A DNA stretch of 24,288 nucleotides, taken from contig JBMNOI010000056.1 of assembly GCA_050942995.1 (NCBI GenBank), positions 1 to 24,288 on the forward strand, in the 5' to 3' direction. Position numbers and translations under genes: made by a program. The DNA is from JBMNOI01 sp050942995. GTDB taxonomy: Bacteria > Chloroflexota > Anaerolineae > UBA1429. Shown here one piece after another: positions 14,343-22,312 of the stretch. Numbering within the stretch: the stretch's first letter is position 1; each line of letters begins with the position of its first letter. The notes beneath the pieces are model-generated. The model saw nothing but the letters and a program-made list of their open reading frames with translations. It made no database searches and was not told the origin of the DNA.

Positions 14343-15692
14343 TCAACGCCGAATTTCGCGCGAGCCGATGGCGGTAGGAACGCGCCACCCCTCGTATACG
14401 GCATCACTCACCTCATTCCAGAACATCTCGTACTGATCCTCCCACTCCTGGCGGGCCTCATCCTCGATATCGCTCCAGCTCCGCCCACGGTAGTGGGGAT
14501 CCTGCGAAAGGCTGTATCCGAAATGATAGGCCGCGCGGTAGCGGTCGTACTCATAGGGTCCCCGGCCGAATACCTGCTCAAAGTGGCTGCGATAGAACGG
14601 CTCATAGCTCCGAAAGTCCTGCTCGGGACGGCGCAGCGCATCGTCATCCTGCGGCGCGCCGGGCGTTCCGGCGCCACCCCCCACGCGATCGCCCCACTCC
14701 TCAGCGCCGGCGCCCGCGCTCCCCATTCCTTCGGTGGGCTCGGAGCGCTCCTGCGCCGTGCGACCATAGATCGTCCCCTCGTCATCCTCCCGGCGGATCG
14801 TCGCATCCGGCCCCACAGCCGGCTCGTCCATCTCCCGGTACGGTCGATGGCGTTCCTCAACCGTGCCGGTACTGTAGAGGATGTCCTCATCCTCCCGCTC
14901 GACGACATCTCCGGCGCGGCGGGCTGCATCGTAGGGGGGAGCCATCTCCTCACGCATCGACTGATCGTCCTCGGCGCCGGCCCACTCGTCGGCGATTCCC
15001 CGCTCACGATAACCGGTATTCAGCGGTTCGCCGGTCATACCCCGTTCGCTTGCTTCATAGCCGGGCTCATCACTCGCTTCGTAATCGGACATGCCGTGGA
15101 TATCATAGTCGGGTTCCCAACGTTCTCGTGATACCTCGGTCTCTTCCGCGCCGGTACGGTACTCCTCTGTCGGCTGCCAACCGCCGGCGCGCCACTCCGA
15201 GGCCCGCCGCTCAACATCGACGGGGCCATAACGCTCCATGATGTCGATGGCCTCTGTCGCCCGCTCATCCGGACTACGCAGCGACACCAAGGTCGCTCCA
15301 CGGCGCACCCCCTCGGCAAAGTAACGAGCCTCATTCTCAGGAACGCCCATGCCAGCCAGCGCACCGACCAGAGCGCCCAGCCCGGCGCCTACTCCGGCCC
15401 CGGCCAGCGTCGTGACCAGCGGACCCGCCACCAGTAGAGGCCCGATGCCGGGGATGGCCAGCGCCCCCAATCCGACCAGCAGGCCACCGAGCCCCCCGAC
15501 CAGGGCACCGATGCCGGCCCCCGTGCCCGCGGCCTCCGAGGCCGCATCCTCCTCATCGGCCGACCTGGCCCTCTGCCGATCCTGCGTCATGAGGCTAATC
15601 GTCTCGCGGTCAAACCCACTATCTACCAGATCTCGTACGGCACGATGCGCGCTGCTCAGATCATCATAGAGCGCGATAATTGTCTTGGCCAT
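14343..15692 (-). CDS. YflT-like general stress protein with glycine zipper and shared C-terminal domain (paralogue 1)
   Basis: This is a 449-residue protein. ATG 15692 (MAKTIIALYDD) follows AGAAGGAGTAGCAGGT. Residues 1-40 match the start of the YflT/general-stress-17M fold (IALYDDLSSAHRAVRDLVDSGF). Residues 57-115 are a Gly/Ala/Leu-rich hairpin (repeats of GxGxLxGG, PGIGPLL), a membrane-active glycine zipper. Residues 116-160 complete the fold (EARYFAEGVRRGATLVSL). Residues 165-360 are acidic, low-complexity and probably disordered. Residues 365-449 form a Tyr/Trp/Arg-rich domain (YDRYRAAYHFGYSL...WSDIEDEARQEWE) also found in the paralogue at 16169-17401. It probably helps protect the envelope or cytoplasm under stress; the mechanism is unknown. 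It has its own promoter at 15975-16003 with a leader of about 275 nt. Confidence 0.8.
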   Translation of the reverse strand: MAKTIIALYDDLSSAHRAVRDLVDSGFDRETISLMTQDRQRARSADEEDAASEAAGTGAGIGALVGGLGGLLVGLGALAIPGIGPLLVAGPLVTTLAGAGVGAGLGALVGALAGMGVPENEARYFAEGVRRGATLVSLRSPDERATEAIDIMERYGPVDVERRASEWRAGGWQPTEEYRTGAEETEVSRERWEPDYDIHGMSDYEASDEPGYEASERGMTGEPLNTGYRERGIADEWAGAEDDQSMREEMAPPYDAARRAGDVVEREDEDILYSTGTVEERHRPYREMDEPAVGPDATIRREDDEGTIYGRTAQERSEPTEGMGSAGAGAEEWGDRVGGGAGTPGAPQDDDALRRPEQDFRSYEPFYRSHFEQVFGRGPYEYDRYRAAYHFGYSLSQDPHYRGRSWSDIEDEARQEWEDQYEMFWNEVSDAVYEGWRVPTAIGSREIRR

Positions 15693-15974
15693 ACCTGCTA
15701 CTCCTTCTGCGCCACCGATCTGTGTATAATCGACCTGTCGAATCGGGGTGCAGACACTCCGCACCCCGGGCAGATCGAAATCACGGTCAATAAACCATAC
15801 CGACCGGACCTAAAGGGGTTGAAAGTCTCAGATACACGTGAAAGCAGCCGGGATAAGAAGATGATTCTGAAGTGAGAGCGGCAGTGGGAGCGCGTCTCCT
15901 TCAGGCCCGGTCACAATGGGGAATGTCGAGAGGGTCGAGTTCCGGTAAATGTCAACTAAACTACTTCACTTTTG

Positions 15975-16003
15975 ATTATAGCATACGCATTTGTGGATCG
16001 CAA
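15975..16003 (-). promoter_or_regulatory. Near-consensus sigma70-type promoter for the stress gene at 15692
   Basis: On the minus strand TTGCGA (16003-15998), a 17-bp spacer and a perfect TATAAT (15980-15975) predict a start near 15968, giving a leader of about 275 nt before ATG 15692. This is among the best promoter matches in the window. Confidence 0.65.
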
Positions 16004-16070
16004 GCCAATCGTCTGGTTCGTGACCTTGGGGGCGGTAGATGTATTGCCCACCTCCTTACCCCGCTTGTAA

Positions 16071-16124
16071 CGGATCTGCCCGATCCGGGATGGAACAGGC
16101 GGGAGAGACTACTCTCCCGCCTGT
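16071..16124 (-). terminator. Hairpins after the second stress paralogue
   Basis: A perfect 13-bp stem ACAGGCGGGAGAG (16095-16107) / CTCTCCCGCCTGT (16112-16124) with a 4-base loop, and a second stem CGGATC (16071-16076) / GATCCG (16082-16087), lie 45-100 bp after the stop of the minus-strand gene at 16169. Only short T runs follow on the minus strand, so termination may be inefficient or the hairpin may protect the RNA end. Confidence 0.5.
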
Positions 16125-16168
16125 CGCCTGCATCGGACCTTTTTGCCGGTTATCTCGATCGAGCGTAT

Positions 16169-17401
16169 TTAACGTCCGGAGGGCGTGACCGATTCGCGAA
16201 CCTGCTGCCAGCCCTCATGGACGGCGTCACGCACATCATTCCAGGTATCGCCGTTCTGGCGCTCCCACATGCGGCGCGCATCCGGCTCGACGGAATCCCA
16301 GCTCTGATCGCGGTAGCGCTCGGCACGGGCCAGGTCATAGCCAAAGCGATATGCCGGGCGATATCGGTCATAGTCGGTGCCCGCGCGGCTGCCGTATGAC
16401 CGGTCAAAGTGATGTCGGTATGTCGACTCGAGCCCCTCGAACGTGATTTCGCCGGCCTCACGGCCGCGCTCCTCGCCCATGCGCTCGACATCGACCTCGC
16501 TATGACGCACCGTATCGCTCACCCGCTCGGTGTGCTCCTCAACCTTACGCCCCACATCGACCTCTTCGGTGACTCGGGCGCGCTTGGATACCACCGGCTC
16601 TTCGCGTCTCTCGCGATACTCGACGGTGCCCTCCTCAAACGCCTCCAGGTCCTCTTCCGAAGCCGGTCGATCGACCTTGCGACGCTCGACGTCAACCCGC
16701 TCCTCGCGCAGACGAACCTCCTCTTCAACGGGCTGTTCATACACCCTCTTGCTGACGCGAACACCGCCCTTGTCTACCTCGCGCTTGCCGACCTGGAGCT
16801 CCTCTTCCACCTCCTCGAACTCGGCCCTGCGACCCGAGACCTCACGCTCTTGAGGGCGTGTTGCCTCATGCTCGGACATCCCCCCCTGAGCCTGCCATTC
16901 TGCCGAGCGACGCTCGATGTCCACCGGGTTGTAATGCTCCAGAATATCCACCGCCTGAGTCGTCATCTCGTCGGATGTCTGCACAGTAACCAGCGTGCCG
17001 CCACGGCGGATACCCTCCGAGTAGTATTCGGCATCTTGTTCGGGAATTCCCAGGCCGACCAGTGCGCCGGCCAGAGCGCCTACACCGGCGCCCACACCGG
17101 CACCGGCCAGAGCCGCTGCCAGCGGCCCGGCGGCCAGCAACGGGCCGATACCCGGAATGACCAACGCGCCCAGGCCGACGAGCAACCCACCGGCACCACC
17201 GATGATTGCCCCGATCCCGGCACCTGCGCCGGCCCCCTCACCGACCTTACTCTCACCCGTCTCTCTACGCCCGGTTTCTTCTCGCGTATCGCGTGTCAAC
17301 AGGCTAATGTCATCACGGCTGAATCCGCTATCGACAAGATCGCGAATCGCACGATGTGCCTGGTCGACATCGTCATACAGGGCGACAACTGTCTTGGCCA
17401 T
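16169..17401 (-). CDS. YflT-like stress protein with glycine zipper, DUF2382 region and shared C-terminal domain (paralogue 2)
   Basis: This is a 410-residue protein. ATG 17401 (MAKTVVALYDD) follows ATGGAGGAACAGGAA. Residues 1-160 mirror paralogue 1: YflT-like start (YDDVDQAHRAIRDLVDSGFS), glycine-zipper hairpin at about 60-115, and ERRSAEW at the domain end. Here the linker is replaced by a charged DUF2382 (YsnF/AvaK) region at about 200-320, with alternating Glu/Arg strands such as EEELQVGKREVDKGGVRVSK and EVRLREERVDVERRKVDR. The last 85 residues are the shared domain (YDRYRPAYRFGYDLARA...WDSVEPDARRMWERQ...). Proteins of this kind are general stress proteins whose charged repeats may bind surfaces or nucleoid components; the exact role is unknown. 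It lies 55 bp after the DUF2382 gene and is probably co-transcribed. Confidence 0.82.
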   Translation of the reverse strand: MAKTVVALYDDVDQAHRAIRDLVDSGFSRDDISLLTRDTREETGRRETGESKVGEGAGAGAGIGAIIGGAGGLLVGLGALVIPGIGPLLAAGPLAAALAGAGVGAGVGALAGALVGLGIPEQDAEYYSEGIRRGGTLVTVQTSDEMTTQAVDILEHYNPVDIERRSAEWQAQGGMSEHEATRPQEREVSGRRAEFEEVEEELQVGKREVDKGGVRVSKRVYEQPVEEEVRLREERVDVERRKVDRPASEEDLEAFEEGTVEYRERREEPVVSKRARVTEEVDVGRKVEEHTERVSDTVRHSEVDVERMGEERGREAGEITFEGLESTYRHHFDRSYGSRAGTDYDRYRPAYRFGYDLARAERYRDQSWDSVEPDARRMWERQNGDTWNDVRDAVHEGWQQVRESVTPSGR

Positions 17402-17456
17402 TTCCTGTTCCTCCATTGACCTGTGCACTACTCACATCGATCCCATACTGCGACGA

Positions 17457-18077
17457 TCAAGGCGTCACAGGCTCATCCGAGGATTCGATGCGCTCTACAA
17501 CAACCTCTTCACTGCGCAACGTCACATGTTGCGGCGAGCGCTCACGGATCTTTTTCTTGGTTACGCGCAGCTCTTCCTCTACCATGAGGCGTTTTTCGAC
17601 GACCAATACTTCTTTGACGACGGGAATCACGAGGGTGTTGCCGTCATAGTAGCTGGAGACAGGGCCTTCCTTCACCATCTTGCCCACCGGCACGCGCTCA
17701 ATATGAACCTCTTCGCGCAGCACCGGCTCGTCAACCACTTCCTCACGCTCATGGACCTTTTTGGTCAGGCGTACGCGCCCGGTTTCTACCCGGCGACGGT
17801 CCACCTCGACCTCTTCGGTCATGACCGGCACGACACGGCGGCCCTGGTTCGATTCATGCTTGCTAATGGGCTCTTCCAGGTCGGCAAATCGAACGGGTAA
17901 TCGATACGTGCCGTCCTCCTGCACCGTCAACGCATCGGCCGAGACGACTATGTGTCGCCCGCTCTCCAGGCGCACCAGATATTGTGTGGTGCCCCGGTCT
18001 GTCGGCCAATCTTCGGGGACGACCGTGCCTCGCATGCCCTCCGGGTCCACTATAACGATCTCATTGACACGAGCCAT
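17457..18077 (-). CDS. YsnF/AvaK-type DUF2382 stress protein
   Basis: This 206-residue protein starts at ATG 18077 (MARVNEIVIVDPEG), preceded by AAAGAAAGGGTGGCC; a GTG two codons upstream is less well spaced. Residues 1-75 form a small beta-barrel-like domain (TQYLVRLESGRHIVVSADAL, YRLPVRFADLEEP) recalling the PRC-barrel-like domains that precede DUF2382 in cyanobacterial AvaK. Residues 85-206 are two DUF2382-type units: VMTEEVEVDRRRVETGRVRL and the mirrored KEVLVVEKRLMVEEELRVTK, with RSEEVVVERIE at the end. Charged residues alternate along predicted strands. It is probably a soluble stress-induced protein. It is 18 bp from the tail-anchored gene upstream and 55 bp from paralogue 2 downstream. 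Confidence 0.85.
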   Translation of the reverse strand: MARVNEIVIVDPEGMRGTVVPEDWPTDRGTTQYLVRLESGRHIVVSADALTVQEDGTYRLPVRFADLEEPISKHESNQGRRVVPVMTEEVEVDRRRVETGRVRLTKKVHEREEVVDEPVLREEVHIERVPVGKMVKEGPVSSYYDGNTLVIPVVKEVLVVEKRLMVEEELRVTKKKIRERSPQHVTLRSEEVVVERIESSDEPVTP

Positions 18078-18095
18078 GGCCACCCTTTCTTTGGG

Positions 18096-18362
18096 TTATA
18101 TCAACCCGAACGCAAAGAGGGCCAGAACGAGTAGCACGAGGAGAATGACGATGATGGCGATGGCGGCGATGCCCGTCCCACGCCGCGGCCCTTGTGGCGA
18201 CGGCGGCCGTTGCCGCGAATCACGAGGCCGGTCGTAGACGCCGACATCCTCCGGGGGCTCGGAACCTTCAGGACCGCGAGTGGTACGACGATCGCCTGTC
18301 GAGGGGTTGATGGATGCGCCTCGGCGCTCCAGATCCTCACGTCTTCTACCAGAATCACCCAT
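18096..18362 (-). CDS. Small tail-anchored membrane protein at the head of the stress cluster
   Basis: This 88-residue protein starts at ATG 18362 (MGDSGRRREDLERRG) with GGAGGAG seven bases upstream; the longer frame to 18428 is unnecessary. Residues 1-62 are polar, rich in Arg, Pro and Gly, and probably unstructured (RPRDSRQRPPSPQGPRRG). Residues 65-88 are one hydrophobic segment (IAAIAIIVILLVLLVLALFA) ending two or three residues before the stop, so the protein is tail-anchored with its charged part in the cytoplasm. I know no named family. It is the first gene after the promoter at 18453-18481 and 18 bp before the DUF2382 gene, so it is likely co-expressed with the stress proteins. Confidence 0.7.
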   Translation of the reverse strand: MGDSGRRREDLERRGASINPSTGDRRTTRGPEGSEPPEDVGVYDRPRDSRQRPPSPQGPRRGTGIAAIAIIVILLVLLVLALFAFGLI

Positions 18363-18452
18363 GGGGAATCTCCTCCGCTCAAACCGGGGACAAAGTGGGT
18401 ACGATGGAGGAACGGTGATTCTTATCAAAGCCGATAAACTAACTACATAATT

Positions 18453-18481
18453 ACTATATCATGAAATCAAGGCATATGCAA
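18453..18481 (-). promoter_or_regulatory. Sigma70-type promoter for the stress-protein operon
   Basis: On the minus strand TTGCAT (18481-18476), a 17-bp spacer and TATAGT (18458-18453) predict a start near 18446, about 84 bases before ATG 18362, in a locally AT-rich stretch. Confidence 0.55.
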
Positions 18482-18713
18482 TAGGTCGTAGCAGCAGCCC
18501 GCGACCACACGAGTCGCAAAACGCCCCCTTCGGAAGATGATGTCGGACTGCCGCAGCCCGGCAACAATCCGAGCTTGTGCCCTTTTGTTATCATCGCGAA
18601 AAAGTCGACGGCGGTGTACTTACCGCCGTCGACTTCGAGAGCGACGAGAATATCGTCAGTTGGTATTTGGGGACGATGGGATATATCGCCCGTCCCCCGC
18701 CACCCGTAGCAGA
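18482..18713. other. Non-coding stretch with two hairpins
   Basis: Upstream of the stress operon and after the esterase remnant. It contains the 14-bp stem hairpin at 18602-18635 and a smaller pair GGGACG (18670-18675) / CGTCCC (18691-18696). Open frames here have no ribosome site and unnatural composition. Confidence 0.5.
18602..18635 (+). repeat. Dispersed hairpin repeat, copy 2, with a 14-bp perfect stem
   Basis: AAGTCGACGGCGGT (18602-18615) pairs perfectly with 18622-18635 around the loop GTACTT. Positions 18603-18627 match the minus strand of 2325-2301 in 23 of 25 bases. No T tract follows. Confidence 0.6.
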
Positions 18714-18950
18714 TTACTCTTCGCACCCATCCTGCGCTCGGAACAGCAGAGGGACAAACTCGTTGAGACAACGCCTCCAGGTGAGCCACTCATGGGCCAC
18801 ATCGGGCATCTCCCAAAAGATGTGCCGAATGCCGGCGCGGGTCAGTTCCCGATGGCGGCTTATGGAAAAGCCATGCTCGCGCGGTTCAGCCGTCCCGGCG
18901 CCAAACCAGAACAGGCGCACACGCTCGCTAAAGGATGCGCCCTTTATGCT
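18714..18950 (-). pseudogene. C-terminal remnant of an esterase (alpha/beta-hydrolase) gene
   Basis: A minus-strand frame of about 79 codons ending at TAA 18714 reads like the last fifth of a carbohydrate-esterase-family-1/feruloyl-esterase-type protein. It includes VRLFWFGAGTAEPREHG (the strand before the acid loop), ELTRAGIRHIFWEMP, and AHEWLTWRRCLNEFVPLLF, where the His of AHEW sits at the family's catalytic-His position. Upstream the frame is closed by TAG at 18951-18953, and 18983 onward is already the end of the next gene, so nucleophile Ser and Asp are missing. A GTG at 18920 has no clear ribosome site. The simplest reading is a deletion remnant; a short expressed protein is unlikely. 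Confidence 0.6.
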
Positions 18951-18982
18951 CTAAAGCCCGTGAGAGCGCAACGCCTCGTCTT

Positions 18983-19801
18983 TCACGAGCGTGCTCGCCC
19001 TGCGCCTCTCCCTATCTCTTCCACCGTTCGCCGGGGCGCCATGTCATATAGCACCCACAGGGGAAGGTGGTCGCTGAGATGTTGCTTGCCCGAAATGCCC
19101 AGGCGCAACCAGCTCGAGGCCACCATGCCGGCATCTACCACCCGATCCTGACGGTCGGCTCGCACCCAGATGTGGTCGCTGCGACGGCCCGATAGAGCGG
19201 TCGCTTCCACGTCATCCGGCGGACTCGTACACACATAGTTATGATCGCTCAGATAACGCCCCAGCTCGCCGTCCGGCTCCTCGTTCAGATCGCCCATCAA
19301 CAAATCGACCGTATCCGATCGATCGAGCAGCGCACGCACCTCCTCCAGACGTCGACGCCCACCCTCTCCCGGCGGCAAGCCCCTGTCCGAGGGAAGATGC
19401 AGGCCGACCACGCGCAAAGCAGGCCCATGGGGCCCGTCGATCTCGGCCATCTGCCACATGCGCTGCGGCGCAACAGAGGCCCCTCGCGAGTCGGACGAGC
19501 GCACCAAAAGTCCTGGGCGCCAGAGAAGGGCGCCGCCGTAGGCCGGCAGTTCGTTCCCGGGACAGTAAACCCCGTTCATACCCAGGATGTCGCTCAACAC
19601 ATCCAGCACTCTTTCGCTCTGCACCTCCTGCAGAAAAAGCAGATCTACCTCCATCTCGGCATACAACGCCGCCAGAGCAGTAATGATCTCGGCGCGAGGG
19701 GCCGGCGGTTGCTCTCCCTCGAACGGCGCCCCCTGAAACCAGAAGGCGTTATGGGTCACCACACGCAGGGGACCCGACACGTTGAACGATGAATCGTTCA
19801 C
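18983..19801 (-). CDS. Endonuclease/exonuclease/phosphatase-family protein
   Basis: With GTG 19801, preceded by AGGAG and a 6-base spacer, the protein has 272 residues, usual for the metal-dependent EEP (DNase I/AP endonuclease/sphingomyelinase) fold. Key motifs are all present: THNAFWF with N18, LFLQEVQ with metal-binding E59, GLHLPS with H135, MGDLNEEPDG with D171 and N173, SDHIW with D209 and H210, and the terminal LSDHLPLW with D244 and H245. It should be an active phosphodiesterase on nucleic acid, phospholipid or another phosphate ester; the substrate cannot be told. There is no signal peptide with this start. The frame remains open upstream to 20119, but that stretch lacks homology and a ribosome site. 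The stop lies just before the esterase remnant. Confidence 0.87.
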   Translation of the reverse strand: MNDSSFNVSGPLRVVTHNAFWFQGAPFEGEQPPAPRAEIITALAALYAEMEVDLLFLQEVQSERVLDVLSDILGMNGVYCPGNELPAYGGALLWRPGLLVRSSDSRGASVAPQRMWQMAEIDGPHGPALRVVGLHLPSDRGLPPGEGGRRRLEEVRALLDRSDTVDLLMGDLNEEPDGELGRYLSDHNYVCTSPPDDVEATALSGRRSDHIWVRADRQDRVVDAGMVASSWLRLGISGKQHLSDHLPLWVLYDMAPRRTVEEIGRGAGRARS

Positions 19802-20181
19802 TTTGCACTCCTGCCCACGCCCGCACGCATTCATCCGCGCGGGCGAAATCCGCTCCGGCCGGGGGAGAGACGCCAGCAGAGATCGGCCGGCAACAAGGTC
19901 ACAATGCTCAAGGGGGAAATCATCATCGAGGCCGTTCCCCGGGGATATGATTCCCGCCCGAACACGATCTTTTTTGATCGCGGCTCGTGTCACGACGAGC
20001 GGACAGTTCGCCACAGACGGTATTTCGAGGCAGGGCTGCGCCATGGTCCGGTATCGCTTTCCGAAGGGGGTTGCTTTGCGACCATGCGGCCCTAATTTCG
20101 AGGAACGGCCTCTTGCCATGTATGCGCTGTTTGTGATGAGATGGTGATATTGGGGGTGAACGAATACGTCAGGGTCGGTTT
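19802..20181. other. 380-bp gap between the EEP gene and GH32; little recognisable
   Basis: Open frames exist on both strands, but none has a ribosome site or recognisable protein features. A small CGATC-TTTTTT-GATCG hairpin lies near 19965-19980. I found no clear promoter for the gene starting at 19801 and no terminator for the GH32 gene ending at 20182. Confidence 0.4.
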
Positions 20182-21573
20182 CTAATCCTCCTCCGGCCAG
20201 ATAGAGGTCATGTCCCAGCCGTCTATCGTCATCGACACCGCGCCGCCACGGGCAAAGAATCCCACCCCGAGGCTATCCTCTCGTGTGGGATAGACCCGCG
20301 TAGAGAAACAGACGCGCTCGTTCGCATATATCTCGATCACCGAACGATCGACGAATATGCGCAATGAGAGCCGTTCGCCATCCGTCAGAGCCAGGGGCTC
20401 CCTGACCACATTTCTCGTGGTGTCGGGGTTCAGGCTGGCCTGCCGCCGATCCACCACTACCTCTCCGGTGGTACGATCGTAATAGACCCGCGTCTGCTCC
20501 TGCCCGTCGGGTGAAGCCCGCAAACATATCCCCGCTGCATCGGCCCGCCCCGTATCCATCATCACAAAAAGCTCAAAGGAATCGCCGTGTGCGACATGAT
20601 CGGGCCACCACTCGCCCTCAACGGTGACATCATCCAGGTGCCGATGATGACGGCGCAGCGCCTCGACCTCGGGCACCGGTCGGCTGAGCAATGTGCCGTC
20701 GGCGGCCAGCGAGAGCATACGGGGCAACGTCATGACGCCGGCCCATCCCGCCTGTAGCCGGTTGTCGAGCCCCCGGCCCTCCTGCAGCCAGCCGAACAGG
20801 ATACGGCGTCCGGCCTCGTCCGCAAAGGCCTGCGGCGCATAGAACTCGTCACCGGCATCCAGCCGCCCCAGTATGTCCGGCGTATAGTCATCCCCGTCAT
20901 AGACGCCGCTAAAGTAGAACACCCGTCGGATGGGCAACGGCGAATAGATCAACACGTGCCGGTCGCCCAGCGGGAAAAAGTTGGGGCACTCCCACATGAC
21001 GCCGGTGGTCTCCGGGTCACCCACCAGCAGAGGCCCCAGGAATTCCCAGTGCCGCAGATCGGTCGAGCGGTAATGAAACACCGTACCGCCCTGATCCACA
21101 ATGCCCGAGCCCAGCACCATACGCCACTCATCTCCCCATCGCCACACGCAAGGATCCCGAAAGCCCGTCACGTTGAGGCCGTCAGGCGGCGCGGCAATCA
21201 CCGGATTGGCCGGGTCTTTATGCCAGGTCAGCAGATCATCATCCAGCGGAGCGGCGATGCATTGCACTTCGGGGCGCACGCCGGTATAGACCAGTACAGG
21301 CACACCGCCATCGACCACGGCGCAACCCGACCAGCAACCGTCTTTATCGGCGCCCCCCGGCGTCGGCGTGAGGGCGATGGGCAGATGCTCCCAATGCACG
21401 AGGTCGCTGCTGCGAGCATGCCCCCAGTACATGGTCCCCCACTCGGGCGCATCCGGGTTGTGCTGATAGAACAGATGATAGGTTCCCCGCCATTGAATCA
21501 GGCCGTTAGGATCGTTCATCCAATTGGCGGGCGGCATGAAATGGTAGCGAGGTCGATGAGTGCAGTCCATCAT
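20182..21573 (-). CDS. Glycoside hydrolase family 32 beta-fructosidase
   Basis: This 463-residue enzyme hydrolyses terminal beta-fructosyl bonds (sucrose, fructans or sucrose-6-phosphate). It is probably cytoplasmic, since there is no signal peptide. ATG 21573 follows GCGGAGAGAGA. The five-blade propeller carries all three GH32 acidic motifs: WMNDPNG (18-24) with nucleophile D21, FRDP (138-141) with transition-state stabiliser D140, and WECPN (194-198) with acid/base E195. The C-terminal beta-sandwich (about 320-463) holds the GH32C signature RIFVDRSVIEIYANERV. Length and motifs match the invertase/sucrose-6-phosphate hydrolase group. No sugar kinase, PTS or transporter is adjacent, so the physiological substrate is open. 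The gene is not tightly linked to its neighbours (178-bp gap upstream). Confidence 0.95.
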   Translation of the reverse strand: MMDCTHRPRYHFMPPANWMNDPNGLIQWRGTYHLFYQHNPDAPEWGTMYWGHARSSDLVHWEHLPIALTPTPGGADKDGCWSGCAVVDGGVPVLVYTGVRPEVQCIAAPLDDDLLTWHKDPANPVIAAPPDGLNVTGFRDPCVWRWGDEWRMVLGSGIVDQGGTVFHYRSTDLRHWEFLGPLLVGDPETTGVMWECPNFFPLGDRHVLIYSPLPIRRVFYFSGVYDGDDYTPDILGRLDAGDEFYAPQAFADEAGRRILFGWLQEGRGLDNRLQAGWAGVMTLPRMLSLAADGTLLSRPVPEVEALRRHHRHLDDVTVEGEWWPDHVAHGDSFELFVMMDTGRADAAGICLRASPDGQEQTRVYYDRTTGEVVVDRRQASLNPDTTRNVVREPLALTDGERLSLRIFVDRSVIEIYANERVCFSTRVYPTREDSLGVGFFARGGAVSMTIDGWDMTSIWPEED

Positions 21574-21751
21574 TCTCTCTCCGCTATCTTGTATGAGCCG
21601 CGACGTTCAGAACAGGCGCTGAATACGTCCCGGTCGAGGCGATCAAGTACGATGCGCTCGGATAGAGGCAGTATATTGCGGGGAAGAAAAAAGTCCACCC
21701 GGAGAGAGAGGAAGAGGGAGAAGCAGAAAGGGAGATCCCCGCGCTTGCGTT

Positions 21752-22312
21752 TCAGGCGGCCTGTTCACGCGGTCGAGAATTGGCCAGCAAAAAGTAAAAG
21801 CCACCGACGCCGATAACGATATCGCCGGCGCTGAATACGTTGGCCAGGGGAATGTATCCGGGAACCGCAAAGATATCGCCGAGGAACCAGAGCGGTGTCC
21901 CCTCTTGAATGAGAGATGAGTTGGTCACCCGCAACGACTCGAATGTCGCATCGGGTTGAAGGATGCCGGCCGCTTTGAGGGCATCCAGCGAGGCGGGCAT
22001 GGCCCCGCCGTTTGCCACAATGACGAGGGCATTGAGCAACAGGCCCGCACCGATTACCAGAATGCCGGGAACGTGGCGATTGAGCCAGACGGCCCAGAGC
22101 AGAATGGCAAGGGAGAGGATATAGAGCGGGCCGGTATAGCCCGCCCGTACGGCTCCGGCCTGCCACCATGTGGAAAAGATCATGATCTGTAGCCAGAGGG
22201 CCACCAGAATCAGATATCCTAGCCGGATAGGCGTCTCCGCCAGGTGCGTCAGTCGGCCACCGGTCAACAGGGCAACCACCAGGGCGACGAGCAAAAAGAT
22301 CAGAAGGATCAC
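21752..22312 (-). CDS. DUF5317 integral membrane protein
   Basis: This 186-residue protein starts with GTG 22312, overlapping the stop of the HD-GYP gene as GTGA; the upstream CTCGGGAGGACGG is its ribosome site. About five hydrophobic helices are visible: ILLIFLLVALVVALLTGG at the start, LGYLILVALWLQIMIF, LYILSLAILLWAVWL, GILVIGAGLLLNALVIVANG and DIVIGVGGFYFLLA. The conserved NGGAMP (100-105) and the pattern LRVTNSSLIQEGTPLWFLGDIF fit DUF5317, a family of unknown function common in Chloroflexota and Firmicutes. Overlap with the HD-GYP gene suggests coupled synthesis, possibly a membrane partner of the sensor, but that is inference. Confidence 0.85.
   Translation of the reverse strand: MILLIFLLVALVVALLTGGRLTHLAETPIRLGYLILVALWLQIMIFSTWWQAGAVRAGYTGPLYILSLAILLWAVWLNRHVPGILVIGAGLLLNALVIVANGGAMPASLDALKAAGILQPDATFESLRVTNSSLIQEGTPLWFLGDIFAVPGYIPLANVFSAGDIVIGVGGFYFLLANSRPREQAA

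Larger units (their letters stand above)
15693..16168. other. 476-bp intergenic region with promoter, long leader and hairpins
   Basis: Between the two stress paralogues. It carries hairpins after the upstream gene (16071-16124), a near-consensus minus-strand promoter (15975-16003), and about 275 bp of untranslated leader to ATG 15692. The leader has an 8-bp hairpin CGGGGTGC / GCACCCCG (15744-15751 with 15761-15768). It is more AT-rich than its surroundings near 15960-16000. I find no convincing coding sequence in it. Confidence 0.6.

Noticed and set aside
16409..17419. 336-codon plus-strand frame through the stress genes
   Set aside because: It is antisense to a gene with two recognisable domains and a clear ribosome site, and its own sequence shows no family features.
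19802..20119. 106-codon N-terminal extension of the EEP protein
   Set aside because: No ribosome site at 20119, no recognisable sequence, and the protein fold begins directly after GTG 19801, which has AGGAG at correct spacing.
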